The notes beneath the pieces were generated by a model, which saw only the letters and a list, made by a program, of their open reading frames with translations, made no database searches and had not been told where the DNA came from. A stretch of DNA of 64,000 bases from Phialocephala subalpina. Its lineage: Eukaryota; Ascomycota; Leotiomycetes; Helotiales; Mollisiaceae. Shown here piece by piece: positions 9,400 to 21,491 of the stretch (its first letter is position 1; each line of letters opens with the position of its first letter). The DNA lies in assembly GCA_900073065.1 (NCBI GenBank), contig FJOG01000022.1:884746-948745 (forward strand), read 5' to 3'. The translations under genes and the position numbers were made by a program.

Positions 9400-12300
9400 T
9401 TACGTTGCCATCTCAACATCAACAAGCGCGTCACTCATAATCCTCAACACCCTCGAAAACTGACTAATCCTAACCCTCCACCTCCCAATATCCTCCAGTA
9501 ACCTTGCATAATCAAGCAAGATCCTTCTCGCTGATTCATATCCGGGAGCATGCATCACACCATCGAAGCAGATACCTCCTCCGTTTCTGATGAAATTCGT
9601 TGCTGGGTCGATATGCCTCCCCGTATTCGAGGAGCTGGAGGAGGGGGATGTGAGTCCTTCGTCTCCGACAACAGCCCAGTTAACGTCGTCTATCAGATCA
9701 AATCCAGGGTGGTCGTTGTTGATAGAGGACGATTCTGGTGGGACCATGAAGACATATAACCCAAGAATGAGAGCTGATAAGAACAGCCCACTCGAAGCAT
9801 GGAAAGGATCCCCATCGCTGGCCCGTCGATTAGACATAAGTTTGAACGTCTGCGCTGCATGCAAACACGCCCTCCTCGCACTACTCGTACTAGTCCAGCG
9901 CGCAATATCATCCAACGCCTGTCTTGCCGCCACGGCGCCCGTACATCCTGCGCCCATCTCAAAAAGTCGGATATCAGATGTAAGCATGATATTCATGTTA
10001 TGCCATAATACAAGACAGTTCGGATTCATGGATGTCAAATTTTGATGGTATTCTCGCATGATCTGAACAACTAAAGGAGCGGTGGAACGGGCTAGAGGAT
10101 CGGAAGAGTACACGAGGCAAGGGACGAATGCTTGATCGACTGGCCGCCGGGAGGTCCCGGATAGGAGGCGGTGGAAGTCAGCGGAGATTCGGAGGCGGAT
10201 TATAGAGAGCATGCCGTGCATGCCTAGGGGTTCGAGAGTTGAGGGGATTTCGGGGAGGGTGAGTTTTGTGGCGGAGAGGGTGAAGGATGGCATGGTTAAT
10301 TGGTGGTTTGTGGAGGCCAGGTGGGCCCAGCGTTGTGCTGTTGGGGCTTGGAAGAGGGCGGCGTCGCAGGGGAGGATGAGTTGGAGGTTTGAGGTGTTGA
10401 GGATTGGGGAGGTGTGGAGCATTGCTGAGTACCAGGTATCGACCATTGTGAGGGAGAGAATTAGACTGGAGAGGTCAGCGATGGGTTGAGAGATAGATAG
10501 GGGTGTGGTTTACCGTTTCGTGCATTCAATTCTACTCCATGCTTTCCATCTTGCGTCAAGATCCGTGAGCTGACTAAAGAATGCATCTGTGAGAGGTTGG
10601 CCATCATTGGCGTTGAACAATCCGTTCTTTTGAGCGGTCTGCATGTGAAGTCAGTCACAGTCTTCGGAATTGGCTGAGACCATCTTACCATTATAACATT
10701 TGTGTAAAGCATTTGGCATTGAGCTTGATGAGACTTTTGCTGCATTCGTTAGATGGGCCTCAAGAAAGATCAGATGAACGTACTCCCGTCATCTCTGTCA
10801 AGTTCAGAATGAGAACAGCACTCGCTAGACTTGACATCTGATCTATTCGACTTCCTTCTACACCTGATGCAGGAATAAGCTCAGCAGATACCTGTTCTAA
10901 GGCTTTCTAAATCAAAACGTAAGTATAGTTCTAAAACGCTTGAAAGATTGACCTACCGAAAATGTCTGTCGCACAAATGCAGTCGCACCTTTCGTCTGAA
11001 GTATGGTCAAACCGATCAAGCACATGATAAACAGAATCGAAGTCGGAGCAGTCTTCGGACAAAATGTCGGAGTATGTATGAACGGCATCAACGGATGAAA
11101 CTGCCGGAAGTAAAGATCCAATCCAATATCAAAGATCTCAGCGGGAGGAAAATTCGTAGTGATCAACCCATCGCCCATCACGGATGGAGCTTGTCCACTT
11201 GATCTAGTCTCCGAGGGCGACGAGTAGTTCTCAGGCGAGCCAAACGCTGCTGGTCCGGAATCTCGAGCTGGATGATTGATTGTGACGAACATCTTCTGTA
11301 ATCGCTCCCTGCAGTCTTCATCCAATCCCCAACGGGACCCACACTGCCGATTCTGTTCCATCGCTTCGGGTGAGAGATTGCTATTCGAAAACAAATTATC
11401 TTCTGTCTTCATCACTGCATCCCACCATAGTGTCGGCATCAGTCTGAGTGGATTGCTGTGCCTAGTTGGCCAACACCGCTCTACTTTCGCAAATCTCTCA
11501 GTCGGGATCAATGTCGCAGGGGAACTCGGATTCCGAACTGAATGCTGCCCATCAGACGCCAAAGACGACCCTCTTCTCCCAATCGAAGAAGCTGGCGCAT
11601 TGTGGTGACTATGGCTGTACTCTGGCATATGTCCAGGTTGTAGATGCGATTCCAGATCAAACTGATCGAACCAAGTCTGCAGATCCTGCGGCATAATCGC
11701 AACATCTGGAGCAATTCCTCCCATATCCGGCGTCATTTGATCATGCATCCCATTCAATCGTCCCGCATATATATCATGTTCGAACCCAAATCTCGAGGAG
11801 GTATTCGGTGAAGGACCAATATTCTGGAACCCTGGATCTGGGTGCACCGACCTCGCATCGAAATTGACCTCACTATGTCCCGGGTGTGTTCCATCCATAT
11901 TCCAACTCGGCGCCCCACTCATTTCCGGCAGCGCAGCATTCCCAGAATCTCCCATGACTGTATCCATTGTTCTATTCCCCCATTTCCGTTGGCTAGCCAG
12001 TTGTGCGAGGTGATCTAGTCCGGACGGCACTGAATGCGAGCCTCGTCGTGAAACATGGTCTTCGAGAGGTCCTTCGAGGGCGGGGTCGATGACGGATGGC
12101 GATGGGATGTATTCCTGGCGCTGATGCACATCTTGTGTTTCGTGGATTGGGGGAAGGGTAGGAGGAAGGTTCGGGTGGTGGGATGGGGCGCCGTTTACTT
12201 CGATGAAGTCTCCTTCTGAGGAGCTTTTTTCAATTTCTTCGCCGACGATCTGCGGGTGATTCTTGAGATGTCGGATCAAGACATCACTTGGATATGTAAG

Positions 12301-12596
12301 CTACTGTTTTGTTTGAAAGGATTGGACCTGCACACCTTCTCGAGAAGCTCTTGTTACAGCGCGGACATGTATATGGTCGTTCGCCCGTGTCTATATTCGT
12401 CAAGTCAACACAGCTTCATTGCGGCGCAATACATTCTCAACAATACCATCATCTGAACATGGGAATTGAACGTACGAGATCTCTGATGACGCTTCAGATG
12501 CTCCGCTTTGGAAAACCTCCTTTCACAATAGCGACATTTCTTAGGTAGCAGACCCCTGGGCTCTGGTCGCCGTTCGTGCCCTGGACTGGTCGGCAT
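9400..12596 (-). CDS. ADR1-like C2H2 zinc-finger regulator with Fungal_trans domain
   Basis: Seven exons (12596-12476, 12390-12336, 12286-10957, 10906-10784, 10739-10689, 10638-10514, 10465-9400) join in frame to 956 residues. Two C2H2 fingers occupy residues 21-69: Cys21/Cys24/His37/His41 and Cys49/Cys52/His65/His69, joined by a TGERPY linker. The helices (SKAEHLKRH and SRSDVLIRH) closely resemble those of yeast Adr1. A Ser/Pro/His-rich low-complexity stretch follows. Then comes a fungal-specific transcription-factor middle region (DLYFRQFHPLMPFIH, around residue 400) and a long helical C-terminus. By the zinc-finger recognition code, finger 2 (R,V,R) reads GTG and finger 1 (K,H,R) reads GGG, predicting GTGGGG. 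It sits centrally in the cluster, divergent from the CoA ligase. A pathway-specific activator role is inferred. Confidence 0.88.
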
Positions 12597-13585
12597 AGCC
12601 TATTATTTACGACAACACGGAGCTCTCGCACGTCGTGTGGGGCCAACCTATTCAGACTCTTCCCACTGTTGCGACTCTGCTACGGCTGTGCCCATGACAA
12701 TGCTGCACACATGGGATCGAGGAGGAGTTCGAGCACCAACGGGAGGGAACAATGAGATAAGAATCGGCTGATGATGAGGGGAGAGGTATGGAGTTGTCAG
12801 GAGGACTGAAAGAGTGATTGACGGACGTTGCATTTGGGGTCGTGGTTAGGGTCTGGTCCTGGTTCTTCTTCAGCCGTGCGAAGCGACCCACTTGGCAGAG
12901 TCGCACGCGCCTTTCCCCATACTGGGAGCGGAGTAGCGAAAGGAGGGGTAATTGAAAGGAATTCAAAGGTAGGGCAGCTGTGATTGGAGTGGTAATAGGG
13001 GAAGCTGGCCATGATTGGGGTGGACAGTGACGGTGGGCTTGCAGGCTCGAGGCAGGGCAGGTGAGGCCCGGGCGGATAATGACAGCCACCAATCACTGCC
13101 GAAGTGAAACACTCTCCAGCACTCTACTTGGAATCCATCCGCGTGCATTTAGAGTGCGCATATTGTCCGGGCGATGTTTCCGGTTTGAAGTTATTTCTCC
13201 TAATGGAACACTATCGAAGACCCTGTGCGCATCGGTCGGATGTAATCTCTGGCCCTGCCGAAGCCAGCCAAATCCGTCAAGATGAGCATGTTTAGGGATC
13301 AGCAAGCAAACTTTCAATGCGGCCGCATGTCGATGCAACTAATTGGACCCTACTGGACTAGCCAGTCATTTGGTATTGATCGCTAAACAGAGAGCGAGTC
13401 AGCTCAACCATGCTAGAAGACAACGAGTACGAGTAGGTACTCGGGCGGCGTAAAGAAGCCCCGTATCGACGACGTCTCATCTCCACACAAATTTGTGCCC
13501 CTTTACAATCGGAGAACACTGGTCCAATAAATTGCTACCCAATCGGAATGCTCTGGGATCAATACTTCTTGACGAATTCTTCGTG
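12597..13585. promoter_or_regulatory. Divergent promoter, regulator/CoA ligase
   Basis: 989 bp between divergent ATGs. One GTGGGGC (12637-12643) lies about 40 bp upstream of the regulator's start codon, which would allow autoregulation (inference). Several small antisense frames here show no family features. No further element is recognised. Confidence 0.45.
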
Positions 13586-15596
13586 ATGCCTCTCCCGTCT
13601 GCTCAAACGACGGTAGCTGCTGCTGCAGGACTCCTCACCGCTGGAGCGTACCTCAACGCCAAGCTCGGAATTGGATACGACTTGAGAGTTCTGAGACATC
13701 AAAGAAGTACCAAGGCCCGAATGGTTGAAAGTTACCAAAGACTCGGGAATAATCTTTCATTGTATCGACTGCTGGAACTTGCGGATCAGGATGGAGATGC
13801 TATTTGGTTTGAGGGGAAGACTTTGTCATACAGAGAGTTGAAGAAGAGTATGAATAATCGATCCCACGGACTTTGAAAGAGCTGACTTGAGACTTCTAGT
13901 TGTCGATGAACTTGCATTGTATCTCCTCCATCATGGCATCGTATCTGGTCAAGTGGTTGGAATACTGTCGACCAACTCGCCTGAGATGTGCATCTTGATG
14001 TTCGCCATCTCGAAAATCGGAGGGGTTTCGGCAATGTTGAACACAGCGCTCAAAAGTAAGATTGAAACGAAGCTCCGGAACAAATACTGAAAATTTATAG
14101 ATGACACGCTCATACACTGCATCGAGGTTGTGAAGACGAACATCGTCTTCGCTTCCCCAGACCTCGTCGCCAACGTCCCCTCCTCAACCGGCTCAACTCC
14201 TCTGAGAATATACTCTCTCAATCTTGGATACCTCGGTCCTTTCTATTCTCAAAGAAACCTGGAATCTCCGTTCATAATCATTGAACCCCAAGACCTCACA
14301 AACCTCCCACCCCCTCCCCCGCCTCAACCCGGCACGGAAACAGAAGCCTACCTCCTTCTCTTCACCTCCGGAACCACAGGAAAGCCAAAAGCAGTTCAAA
14401 TACCCAAACTCTACCTCCCAGGCCTCTCCACAAAATCATCACTCGACCTCGATAACCCAGAGAAGTACTTCCCGATCAGAACTTATTCCTGCTTGCCGTT
14501 ATTCCACGCGACGGCTTTGTTGGGATGGGTGGGCGCGATGGGCACTTCGTCCTGTTTCTGCATCTCGCGCAAATTCTCCGCATCAAACTTTTCAAAAGAA
14601 TTATGCAAAAGTAAGGCAACGCGGATGGTCTACGTGGGAGAAATCTGTCGGTACCTCCTCGCTGCCCCTCCAAGCGAGTATGACCGGAAGCACAAATGCA
14701 TCGTAGCAGCCGGGAATGGGTTGCAGGGTGACGTCTGGCAACGCTTTATGGAAAGATTTGGGATTGAGGAGGTAAGAGAGGTGTATAGGAGTTCAGAGGG
14801 GTTGTATCAATTCAATAACTTCTACGGCGGTGCTGCAAGTTTTGGGAAGGTGGGGTTTGCTGGTATTCTTGGACGGTATATGGAGGACGGTACGTTCTTG
14901 TTGAGATTTGACGCCGAGAAACAAGACTTGTGGAGGGACGAAAAGACGGGATTGTGTGCTGAGGCGCCTGTTGGAGTGCCGGGAGAAGCTGTAGCCAGGA
15001 TTCGAAGCTTGACTGGATATCCCGCCTACTACGGCAACAAAGAGGCGACTGAGAAAAAATTCGCAAGGGACGTGTTTGAAAAAGGGGACCTGTTCCAAAG
15101 AAGCGGCGATCTGTTGGTGAGAGAAAAGGATGGATGGGTACGCTTTCACGAAAGAATTGGAGACACGTTTAGGTGGAAGGGTGAGAATGTGAGCGCGGGG
15201 GAAGTCAAACAATACATGGTGGAATTGGAGGGGGTACATGATATTGTGGTCTTTGGAACGAAGCTCGAAGGGTACGATGGCCAACTTGGCACCGCGGCGA
15301 TTGTTCTTCATAACCCGAGCCCTGAAGCGGAAGCGAAGTATCTTGAGAAGCTCTATCCGCACTTGCGATCGAGGGGGTTGCCTGAATATGCGGTCCCGAG
15401 GTTGATTCGCTTTACGAAGGGGATTGATACTGGAGCTACTTTCAAACATGCGAAAGAGGTGTTGAAAGCAAGATCATGGAGTCCAGAAGAGAACAGGGAC
15501 GATCGACTGTATCTTTTAGATGCTGACGTGAGGGTGTTTAAGAAGTTGGATAGGGAGACTTGGAGAGGCATTCAGGGGGCAAGAGCGAAGTTGTGA
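13586..15596 (+). CDS. FATP/very-long-chain-type acyl-CoA synthetase
   Basis: Three exons (13586-13847, 13900-14055, 14101-15596) give 637 residues, the normal length of the fatty-acid-transport/VLCS branch of AMP-forming ligases. An N-terminal hydrophobic stretch (TTVAAAAGLLTAGAYL) resembles the family's membrane anchor. The ATP/AMP motif LLLFTSGTTGKPKA is present, then CLPLFHATALLGW. The FATP/VLACS block is GDLLVREKDGWVRFHERIGD, continuing into TFRWKGENVSAGEV. It activates a carboxylic acid as acyl-CoA at a membrane. The cluster lacks a CoA-transferase, so this enzyme could feed the thiolase, or activate the starting substrate. Fatty-acid activation is the default alternative. Divergent from the regulator gene. 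Confidence 0.88.
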
Positions 15597-15756
15597 TGCG
15601 GGAAGGTCACCTTTAAGACAAGATTTTGTATACTTTCATTTGAGGAGGGTTCATATGAATACGAATCGGCGTACATATGGGCAGCTTTCACGTCACTTCA
15701 AAAGGAGTTTCGATTCCATCAGCATCAAAGTTAAGTCTCTTTCAATCAAAACCACC

Positions 15757-16882
15757 TCACATTTTCGACTTGCTCGTATCCCAACTGGTCTCTCCATTCA
15801 TCAAAAACTCCTGTCCCTTCGCAAACACCCTGCTATTCTCCTTCCCAATTAACTCAGGCTCCAACTCCTTGAACTTATCCTCAATCTCATAACTTTCACC
15901 CCCAGCAACGAGCAGAATCTTGCCCCAGAATGGAAGATTTGCTCCCTGATGAGAGACTTTTGGAATGGCGGTGAGGGACTGTTTATCGTATTTGGCGCGG
16001 GACCGATTTGCCGTTGCGCAGATGAGGATCGAGCGCGCTACATCTTCTGGCTTATTCTCTGGAAGACCGAGGGCACGCCATCCGGATTCGATTCCTGCCA
16101 CCATGCCCGTTTCTGCGTTTTTTCGTGAGCTGGCATCCTAATTTCACTTCACTTTCGACCGCCAAACCGAAATGTTGCAATAAGACGTGCAAAAGAACGA
16201 CTTACTAGTCATCCAAGGACAAATCGCATTGACCCTAACCCCTTCCCTACTTGCCTGCACCCTGAGTCCCCTCAGGATCCCGAGAACGCCATGCTTGGAT
16301 GCCGTGTAGACAGCAAGTCCTGTGCTCTCTGTGAATCCAGCTATACTACTCACTAACACCAAATCTCCTCCTTCCTTTCCGTTCTTTCGGAGGTAATGAT
16401 TTCCAATTCTGGCTGTGAATAAAGCTCCTTTTAAGTTGACATCAATCTCCTTTGTTGAGGGCTCGAGGTTGACATCTGTATCGGCCGCGAATGGATCTTG
16501 AGGGATGGAGATACCAGCATTGGCGACTACGATATCTATCCGCGAGAAGAGGGTGTGTGCGAGTTTGAACAGGGACAGCTGGTCTTGATATGATGTTGTG
16601 TCGCAGTGTTGGAATCGGATGTTGGGTGAGGAGAGGGAGGTTTCGAGTTCTTGTCCGAGGAAGTCGGCGACGTCGCCGAAGACGACTTTTGCTCCTGCTT
16701 CTGCTCGGAAGTCAGTCTCAATTCATAAATATTAAATTCGGAGGTGGCGTTGGCTGAAGAAGGTGCTTACGGTGGAACTGCTTGACAGCTTCTCGTCCAA
16801 TGCCCGTTGCTCCTCCTGTCAGGACAACAACTTTATCTTTCAAAGTGCTAAGTAGCTCCGGATTGAAGGTTATATGTGCCAT
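15757..16882 (-). CDS. Short-chain dehydrogenase/reductase
   Basis: Three exons (16882-16771, 16700-16206, 16112-15757) give 320 residues. The Rossmann motif TGGATGIG lies near residue 22, VANAG in the middle, and the catalytic Ser-Tyr-Lys set as VSSIAGF..YTASKHG. PWMT..TGM follows, a usual SDR C-terminal landmark. This is a classical SDR, NAD(P)-dependent, probably cytosolic, and resembles 15-hydroxyprostaglandin-dehydrogenase-like fungal enzymes. It could oxidise an alcohol made by the P450 or by ring hydroxylation. It is divergent from the FAD monooxygenase gene and convergent with the CoA ligase (160 bp apart). Substrate unknown. Confidence 0.87.
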
Positions 16883-17504
16883 AGTTCTTTTCTCTTTCTT
16901 CCAATCTTATCACAATTTGCGTTTGTTTACTTTCTGCAAGGGACCAGAGCTCCAGGAAGGAAAAATACAACCTTACTTCACCCCACCATTCCAAAATCCC
17001 ACGAGATCCATCCTTTCCCAATCCGTCCCCACTATCCTATCATCAGACCCAAGCCACCTTAACCTCTTCGGAAAACCTTCCAGAATCCCTCCCATTCTTA
17101 AGATGCCCTGGCAGTCCTCACTTCTTGGCGGGAGTCCCCCGCAACTTCCTCCCCGGATTGCGGGGTAGCCACACCTTCGCGACCCTTTCCCCTCGAAACG
17201 CACTCATGTGGGGTTTTCTGTGTCACCAAGACTGAAATGGAGGATGTGTGGGACCAAGATGTTTCGGGGAGGTGATCGGAGGTTATTTCCTAGAGCGAGC
17301 TATGGAGCCCAGGGTACGGAGGAGGCAAGATCGTGCCATGCAGGTCAGCAGCGGCTGGGGTTGAGTGGGAGCTTCAGGAATCGGACGAACCAATTTCTTT
17401 TTGAACGAAAGTTAAGTTCAAGATTCCGGTTTTAAGTTTCGTTTCTTAATTCCACTCTGCGACTGAAGTTTCCTCATCCAAAGTCAAACATTGAGACTCC
17501 CAAG
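16883..17504. promoter_or_regulatory. Divergent promoter, SDR/FAD monooxygenase
   Basis: 622 bp between divergent genes. It contains CCCCAC at 16981-16986 and 17027-17032, and GTGGGG at 17208-17213, three copies of the putative cluster motif. No coding feature is seen. Confidence 0.48.
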
Positions 17505-18929
17505 ATGCATGTTCGTCACGACCCAATCAAGGCCAACCAAATACCAAAAGAGTTAATTGAAGATATACTGACAAGCCCTCCCAGGTAATCGTCGTCGGCG
17601 CCGGCCCCTCAGGCCTCGTCCTCGCTCTACTTCTGGCAAAAGCCAATATCCGCACCACCCTCCTCGACTCCGCCAGCACAGTCGACGACCGCCCACGAGC
17701 AGCGCACTACGCCCCTTCCGCGATCCAAGTCCTCGCCCGCGCTGGCGTCTTAGAAGATATCCGGCGCGACGGTCTCATCCCGGGGGACATGACATGGCGA
17801 AAAGTCAACGGAGATAAAATAACGGGAATAAAAGATGTAGCACAACCTTGGAATCCTGATGCGATGACTGTTTTGCCGTTGAATATGCTGGGGGTGGTTC
17901 TACTTGCGCATTGTGAGAAGGAGAAGAATATTGAAGTGAGGTGGAATACGAGGGTTGTTACTGTGGGTACGGATGAGGGGAAAGGGAAGGGGTGGGTTAT
18001 TGCTGAGGTTGGGGTTGAGGGGGGATTGAAGCAGGAGGAGAGGTTTGAGTGTGATTATGTTTGTGGATGTGATGGTGCAAATTCTCAAGTTCGAAGGACA
18101 CTATTCGGGAACGATTTCCCAGGTAAAACATGGGATGCTCAGATTATAGCTACAAACGTAAGTCTTGTTTTCTCCCATTTTGGATTGAGGCTGAGAAGAA
18201 CAGGTCTATTACCCCCTCGACAAATTCGGCTACGACGACATAAACTTCATCATCCACCCCGAAGACTACTACATGGCAGCAAAAATAACAAAAGACGGAC
18301 TCTGGCGTGTCTCCTACGGCGAAGACACAAAACTCACCCTCGAACAAGTCCTCGTCCACCAACCCAAAAAATACGAACGCATGCTTCCTGGCAACCCAAA
18401 GCCAGGAGACTACAAACTTCTCAATGTCGGTCCCTATCGAATTCATCAACGATGCGCTCCAAGTTTCCGGGTTGGGAGAGTACTGCTTGCTGCTGATGCG
18501 GCGCATTTGTGTAATCCTTTTGGTGGGTTGGGGTTGACAGGAGGATTGGTGGATGTTGGTGGGTTGGCGGAGTGTTTGGAAGGTTTGGAGAAAGGAATGG
18601 CTGGGGATGAGATTCTGACTACTTATGACGAGGTTAGGAGGAAGATGTGGCATGATGTTATCAATCCCGTCAGTAGTAGTAACTTTCTGAGAGTTAGTGC
18701 TACGGATCCGGATACGGCGGTAGGGAAGGATGATTTCTTGACGATGGTAGACGAGGCGAGTAGGAATCAGAAAGTTAGAGATGAGCTGGATCAGGTGAGT
18801 GATAATGATCCTACAAGAGAGAAAAGTGAGGCTGATGACTGATAGGCTATGTATGCGATATGTCACGACTTCAAGCAGTATTGGAAGAAACCGAGTCAAG
18901 GTGGGACACAAGTTTCGGCAAAGCTGTGA
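17505..18929 (+). CDS. FAD-dependent aromatic monooxygenase (PheA/TfdB-like)
   Basis: The supported exons are 17585-18157, 18204-18794 and 18846-18929. A 6-bp first coding exon (ATGCAT, 17505-17510) spliced over 17511-17584 gives a 417-residue protein. The branch-like CTGAC and CCCAG acceptor fit, but the GTTCGT donor is weak, so the start is provisional. The dinucleotide-binding VIVVGAGPSGL opens the protein, then CDGANSQVRR (DG motif) and LLAADAAHLCNPFGGLGLTG (FAD ribose-binding GD-type motif), as in FAD_binding_3 hydroxylases. Relatives hydroxylate phenols with NAD(P)H and O2. It probably hydroxylates an aromatic intermediate ahead of the ring-cleaving dioxygenase. It lacks the extra C-terminal thioredoxin-like domain of larger phenol hydroxylases. 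Confidence 0.82.
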
Positions 18930-19129
18930 GGACAGTCAGTTCGACAGAGTTCATGTAAACCAATTCAGCATCTCACTTCAAATATGACTCGATAGAGTGA
19001 GGTTGCAGATCTTTCGATAGTGAAGTAAGCCGCAGAGATAAGCTTGATGAAGACGAATGAAAGGCGGCCGAAGAATGCAAGCAATATATGCAGTCATCTA
19101 TCTGCACCTCAGACTCGAGGGTTCTCGCT
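18930..19129. other. Intergenic, 3' flank of the monooxygenase gene
   Basis: Short non-coding stretch ahead of the MITE. No gene or signal recognised. Confidence 0.35.
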
Positions 19130-19131
19130 TA

Positions 19132-19405
19132 CGAGCCTGGGATCAAAAGTCGGTGCTTTTTAGGGATTCTCGCTAACAAATAAACGCTGAAGCAAAATCT
19201 CGCGTTTTACACTAAATTATAAATTACTTTAAGCAAAGCGAAAAAATATACTTCGACTTCTTTTAAATACAAAACTACGAGCTAAAAGAATTCACATTTG
19301 TAGTTGCTCTAAATCTATCAAGTGACGGCGTCGATTTTAATATTCCTCGCGAAAAAGTAGCCTGAAAATAGCCTGAAAAGCACAGACTTTTGATCCTAGG
19401 CTCGT
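19132..19405. mobile_element. MITE-like element with 35-bp terminal inverted repeats
   Basis: The ends are near-perfect inverted repeats (about 31 of 35 positions): left CGAGCCTGGGATCAAAAGTC and onward, right its complement ending GGCTCG. Both sides are flanked by TTA (19129-19131 and 19405-19407), a target-site duplication of TTA or TA. The inside is AT-rich and non-coding. The terminal CGAGCCT and the TTA flanks match those of the Tc1-like element at 42488-43753, so the two probably share a transposition system. The element lies between cluster genes. Confidence 0.7.
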
Positions 19406-19407
19406 TA

Positions 19408-19614
19408 CATCTTGCCCAATGAAGCAGGCATGCTCGTCTGTACACAGATACAATCGATTGTTTGAGATTCATCGCATTCGGACGCTCAGTGAATAAGATC
19501 AGAAGCCAAATTCTCGATTACTTGGATATACAATCTCCCAAACTCTCTTCCAACACCTTGCAGAACCATCAGTCCGACCTCTTTCCAGCCTGTACACTTG
19601 CCTGCAGTCAGCAC
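19408..19614. other. Intergenic between MITE and MFS gene 3' end
   Basis: No feature recognised. It includes the 3' flank of the reverse-strand transporter. Confidence 0.3.
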
Positions 19615-21491
19615 TCAAGCCGCCATGACCTGCCCAGCAGTCTTCTTATGCATCCCACCCAACCAAGTCCTACTCGTCAAAATCCTAATCTTCTTCCCAA
19701 AGAAAACAAAAATAAACACCGCCAAATTATTAGCCAACAGCACCGCGACGAAGATCCCAGCAATGACAACTGCATAACCTCTCTGCAAAATCCAATCCAG
19801 AAGGTAAAGACCCATGCCGAAACTGATCGCCTGCTTGCCAAGATTCATTGCAATGAGCATTTCGGATGTGTTGGCAGTGTAGGAATCGACTGCGTAGGCG
19901 AGCGTGAAACTGAAATAGAAATAGGCGGACCAGTTGACCATTGCCACACCAGTGAAGTAACCCATCCAGTGGAGGTTGCGTTGTGCGGTGAGTCCGTAGA
20001 GAAGGAGACCGGCAGGTGCGATGAGCATTGGGATGAAAAGGACCCATAATCTCATCTCAGCTTCACGGATTCCATTGTTCTTTCGTGTGAGGTAGGCGGC
20101 GAGACGATCGGATGAGAAGGTCAGGGGGATCGCGAGGAAATAGCCGACCGCATTGCCAACAGCGATAAGACCGGAGCTGGTTTGAGGCCAGTTGTAGGGA
20201 GGAGCGACGATTTTGAGGGGGAATGTGTAGTTGAATGCGAGCGCACCCAGACCGATGTAGATACCTGAGAATGTTAGCAAAGAATGAGATGAAAGGGCAG
20301 AGTGATATATACCATATGTTGAAATAACCCAAAATACTGCCGGAACAACGAAGTATGAGAATGGTCGAATCATAGTCATGAAGAACTCAGCTTCGTGATC
20401 AATCTTGCTCCATGGCTTGAGCGTAGCAAGGAATGACTTTCGTTCTGGAATATATGCCGGCTCAGTTTCCCGATGCTCGATGGTGCCCGTCTTTCCTTCC
20501 TCGGAAGTCCCATCAAGACTTGGAGCTATTGAAGCCGCTGGTGGAACTCGGTGATATGTGGTCTCTTCAACGAAGAAGAAAGCGAGCAGGAACAAAGCTC
20601 CTGCGAAAGCGATTTCGACGTAGAAATAAAGACGCCATGAGTATCCTCCAGCAAGCATATATCCGGCGTACAGAGGCCCAGTGGCGCCGAGGCAGAGACA
20701 GACGGTGTAGTATCCAAGTCGTTGGCCACGTTCGTGCAGGAAGAAGATGTCGTTGACGAGTTGAACAGGAAGAGCTTCGCAGACACCTGAGCCGAGACCG
20801 TGGAAAACGCGGGCGACCATTAATCCATTGAAGCTGGTTGCTCGCGATGCTCCACATAGTCCTGCTAGGAAGCAAAGAAGTGATGCAAGCATAACAGGTC
20901 GTCTGCCAATTTTCAAGTAGAGTGAGACCAAAAGGAGCGAGCCTGGAACTGTCAGCTCAATCGTCAATTTCATCAGACGGGGGAGACTGACCAAAGCCAA
21001 AAGCAAGATTGGGATACGAGATCAAGCCCGAAGCAGTCGCTGGAGAGATTTTGAACTCCTCAGACCAGATACCGATGTACACTGAAGGTCCGACCAAAGC
21101 AGAATTCCCCAAGAACGAGTATGCCGAACAGACGATGAGAATCATGGTCTTCTTCCATTCCGGCCACTGCACCAGTCAGTATCAAGTCGCGAACCTGGTG
21201 GGAGGAACCTACCTGGAGAGGATCATTTGGGTCCTCTGCTGGGACGGGGAAAAGAGCTTGTCCATAACCCGTATCATCGCCCTCTGTTCGCAACAATTGT
21301 CAGAATATGATCGCCAAAAAGGATGGAATGATTCGTACCAGCTGCGTTCAGATTGACCGTCCCAGGAATATCTTCTTCGTGTGCATGACTGCGATCTCAA
21401 AATCAGCAATCCATTTCGCCACTCTCCAAAGCTCCACATACCTGTGCACCAAATGTCTCGGATGATGCTGTTCAACCTTCAAGTCTGCCAT
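19615..21491 (-). CDS. MFS transporter, DHA1 drug:H+ antiporter type
   Basis: The ATG is at 21491. Two short exons of about 50 bp each and one of about 70 bp encode a hydrophilic N-terminus ending DPNDPLQWPEWKK, a common lead-in of fungal DHA1 proteins. Later exons carry about twelve membrane spans. The inter-helix motif LKIGRRP (motif A region) and the helix-4/5 blocks are visible. An in-frame intron lies near 20266-20313. Estimated length is about 510 residues. Plasma-membrane efflux or uptake of an aromatic acid or product is plausible. The adjacent sugar-porter gene has the same orientation. Exon boundaries in the first 300 bp are good to a few bases. Confidence 0.82.
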
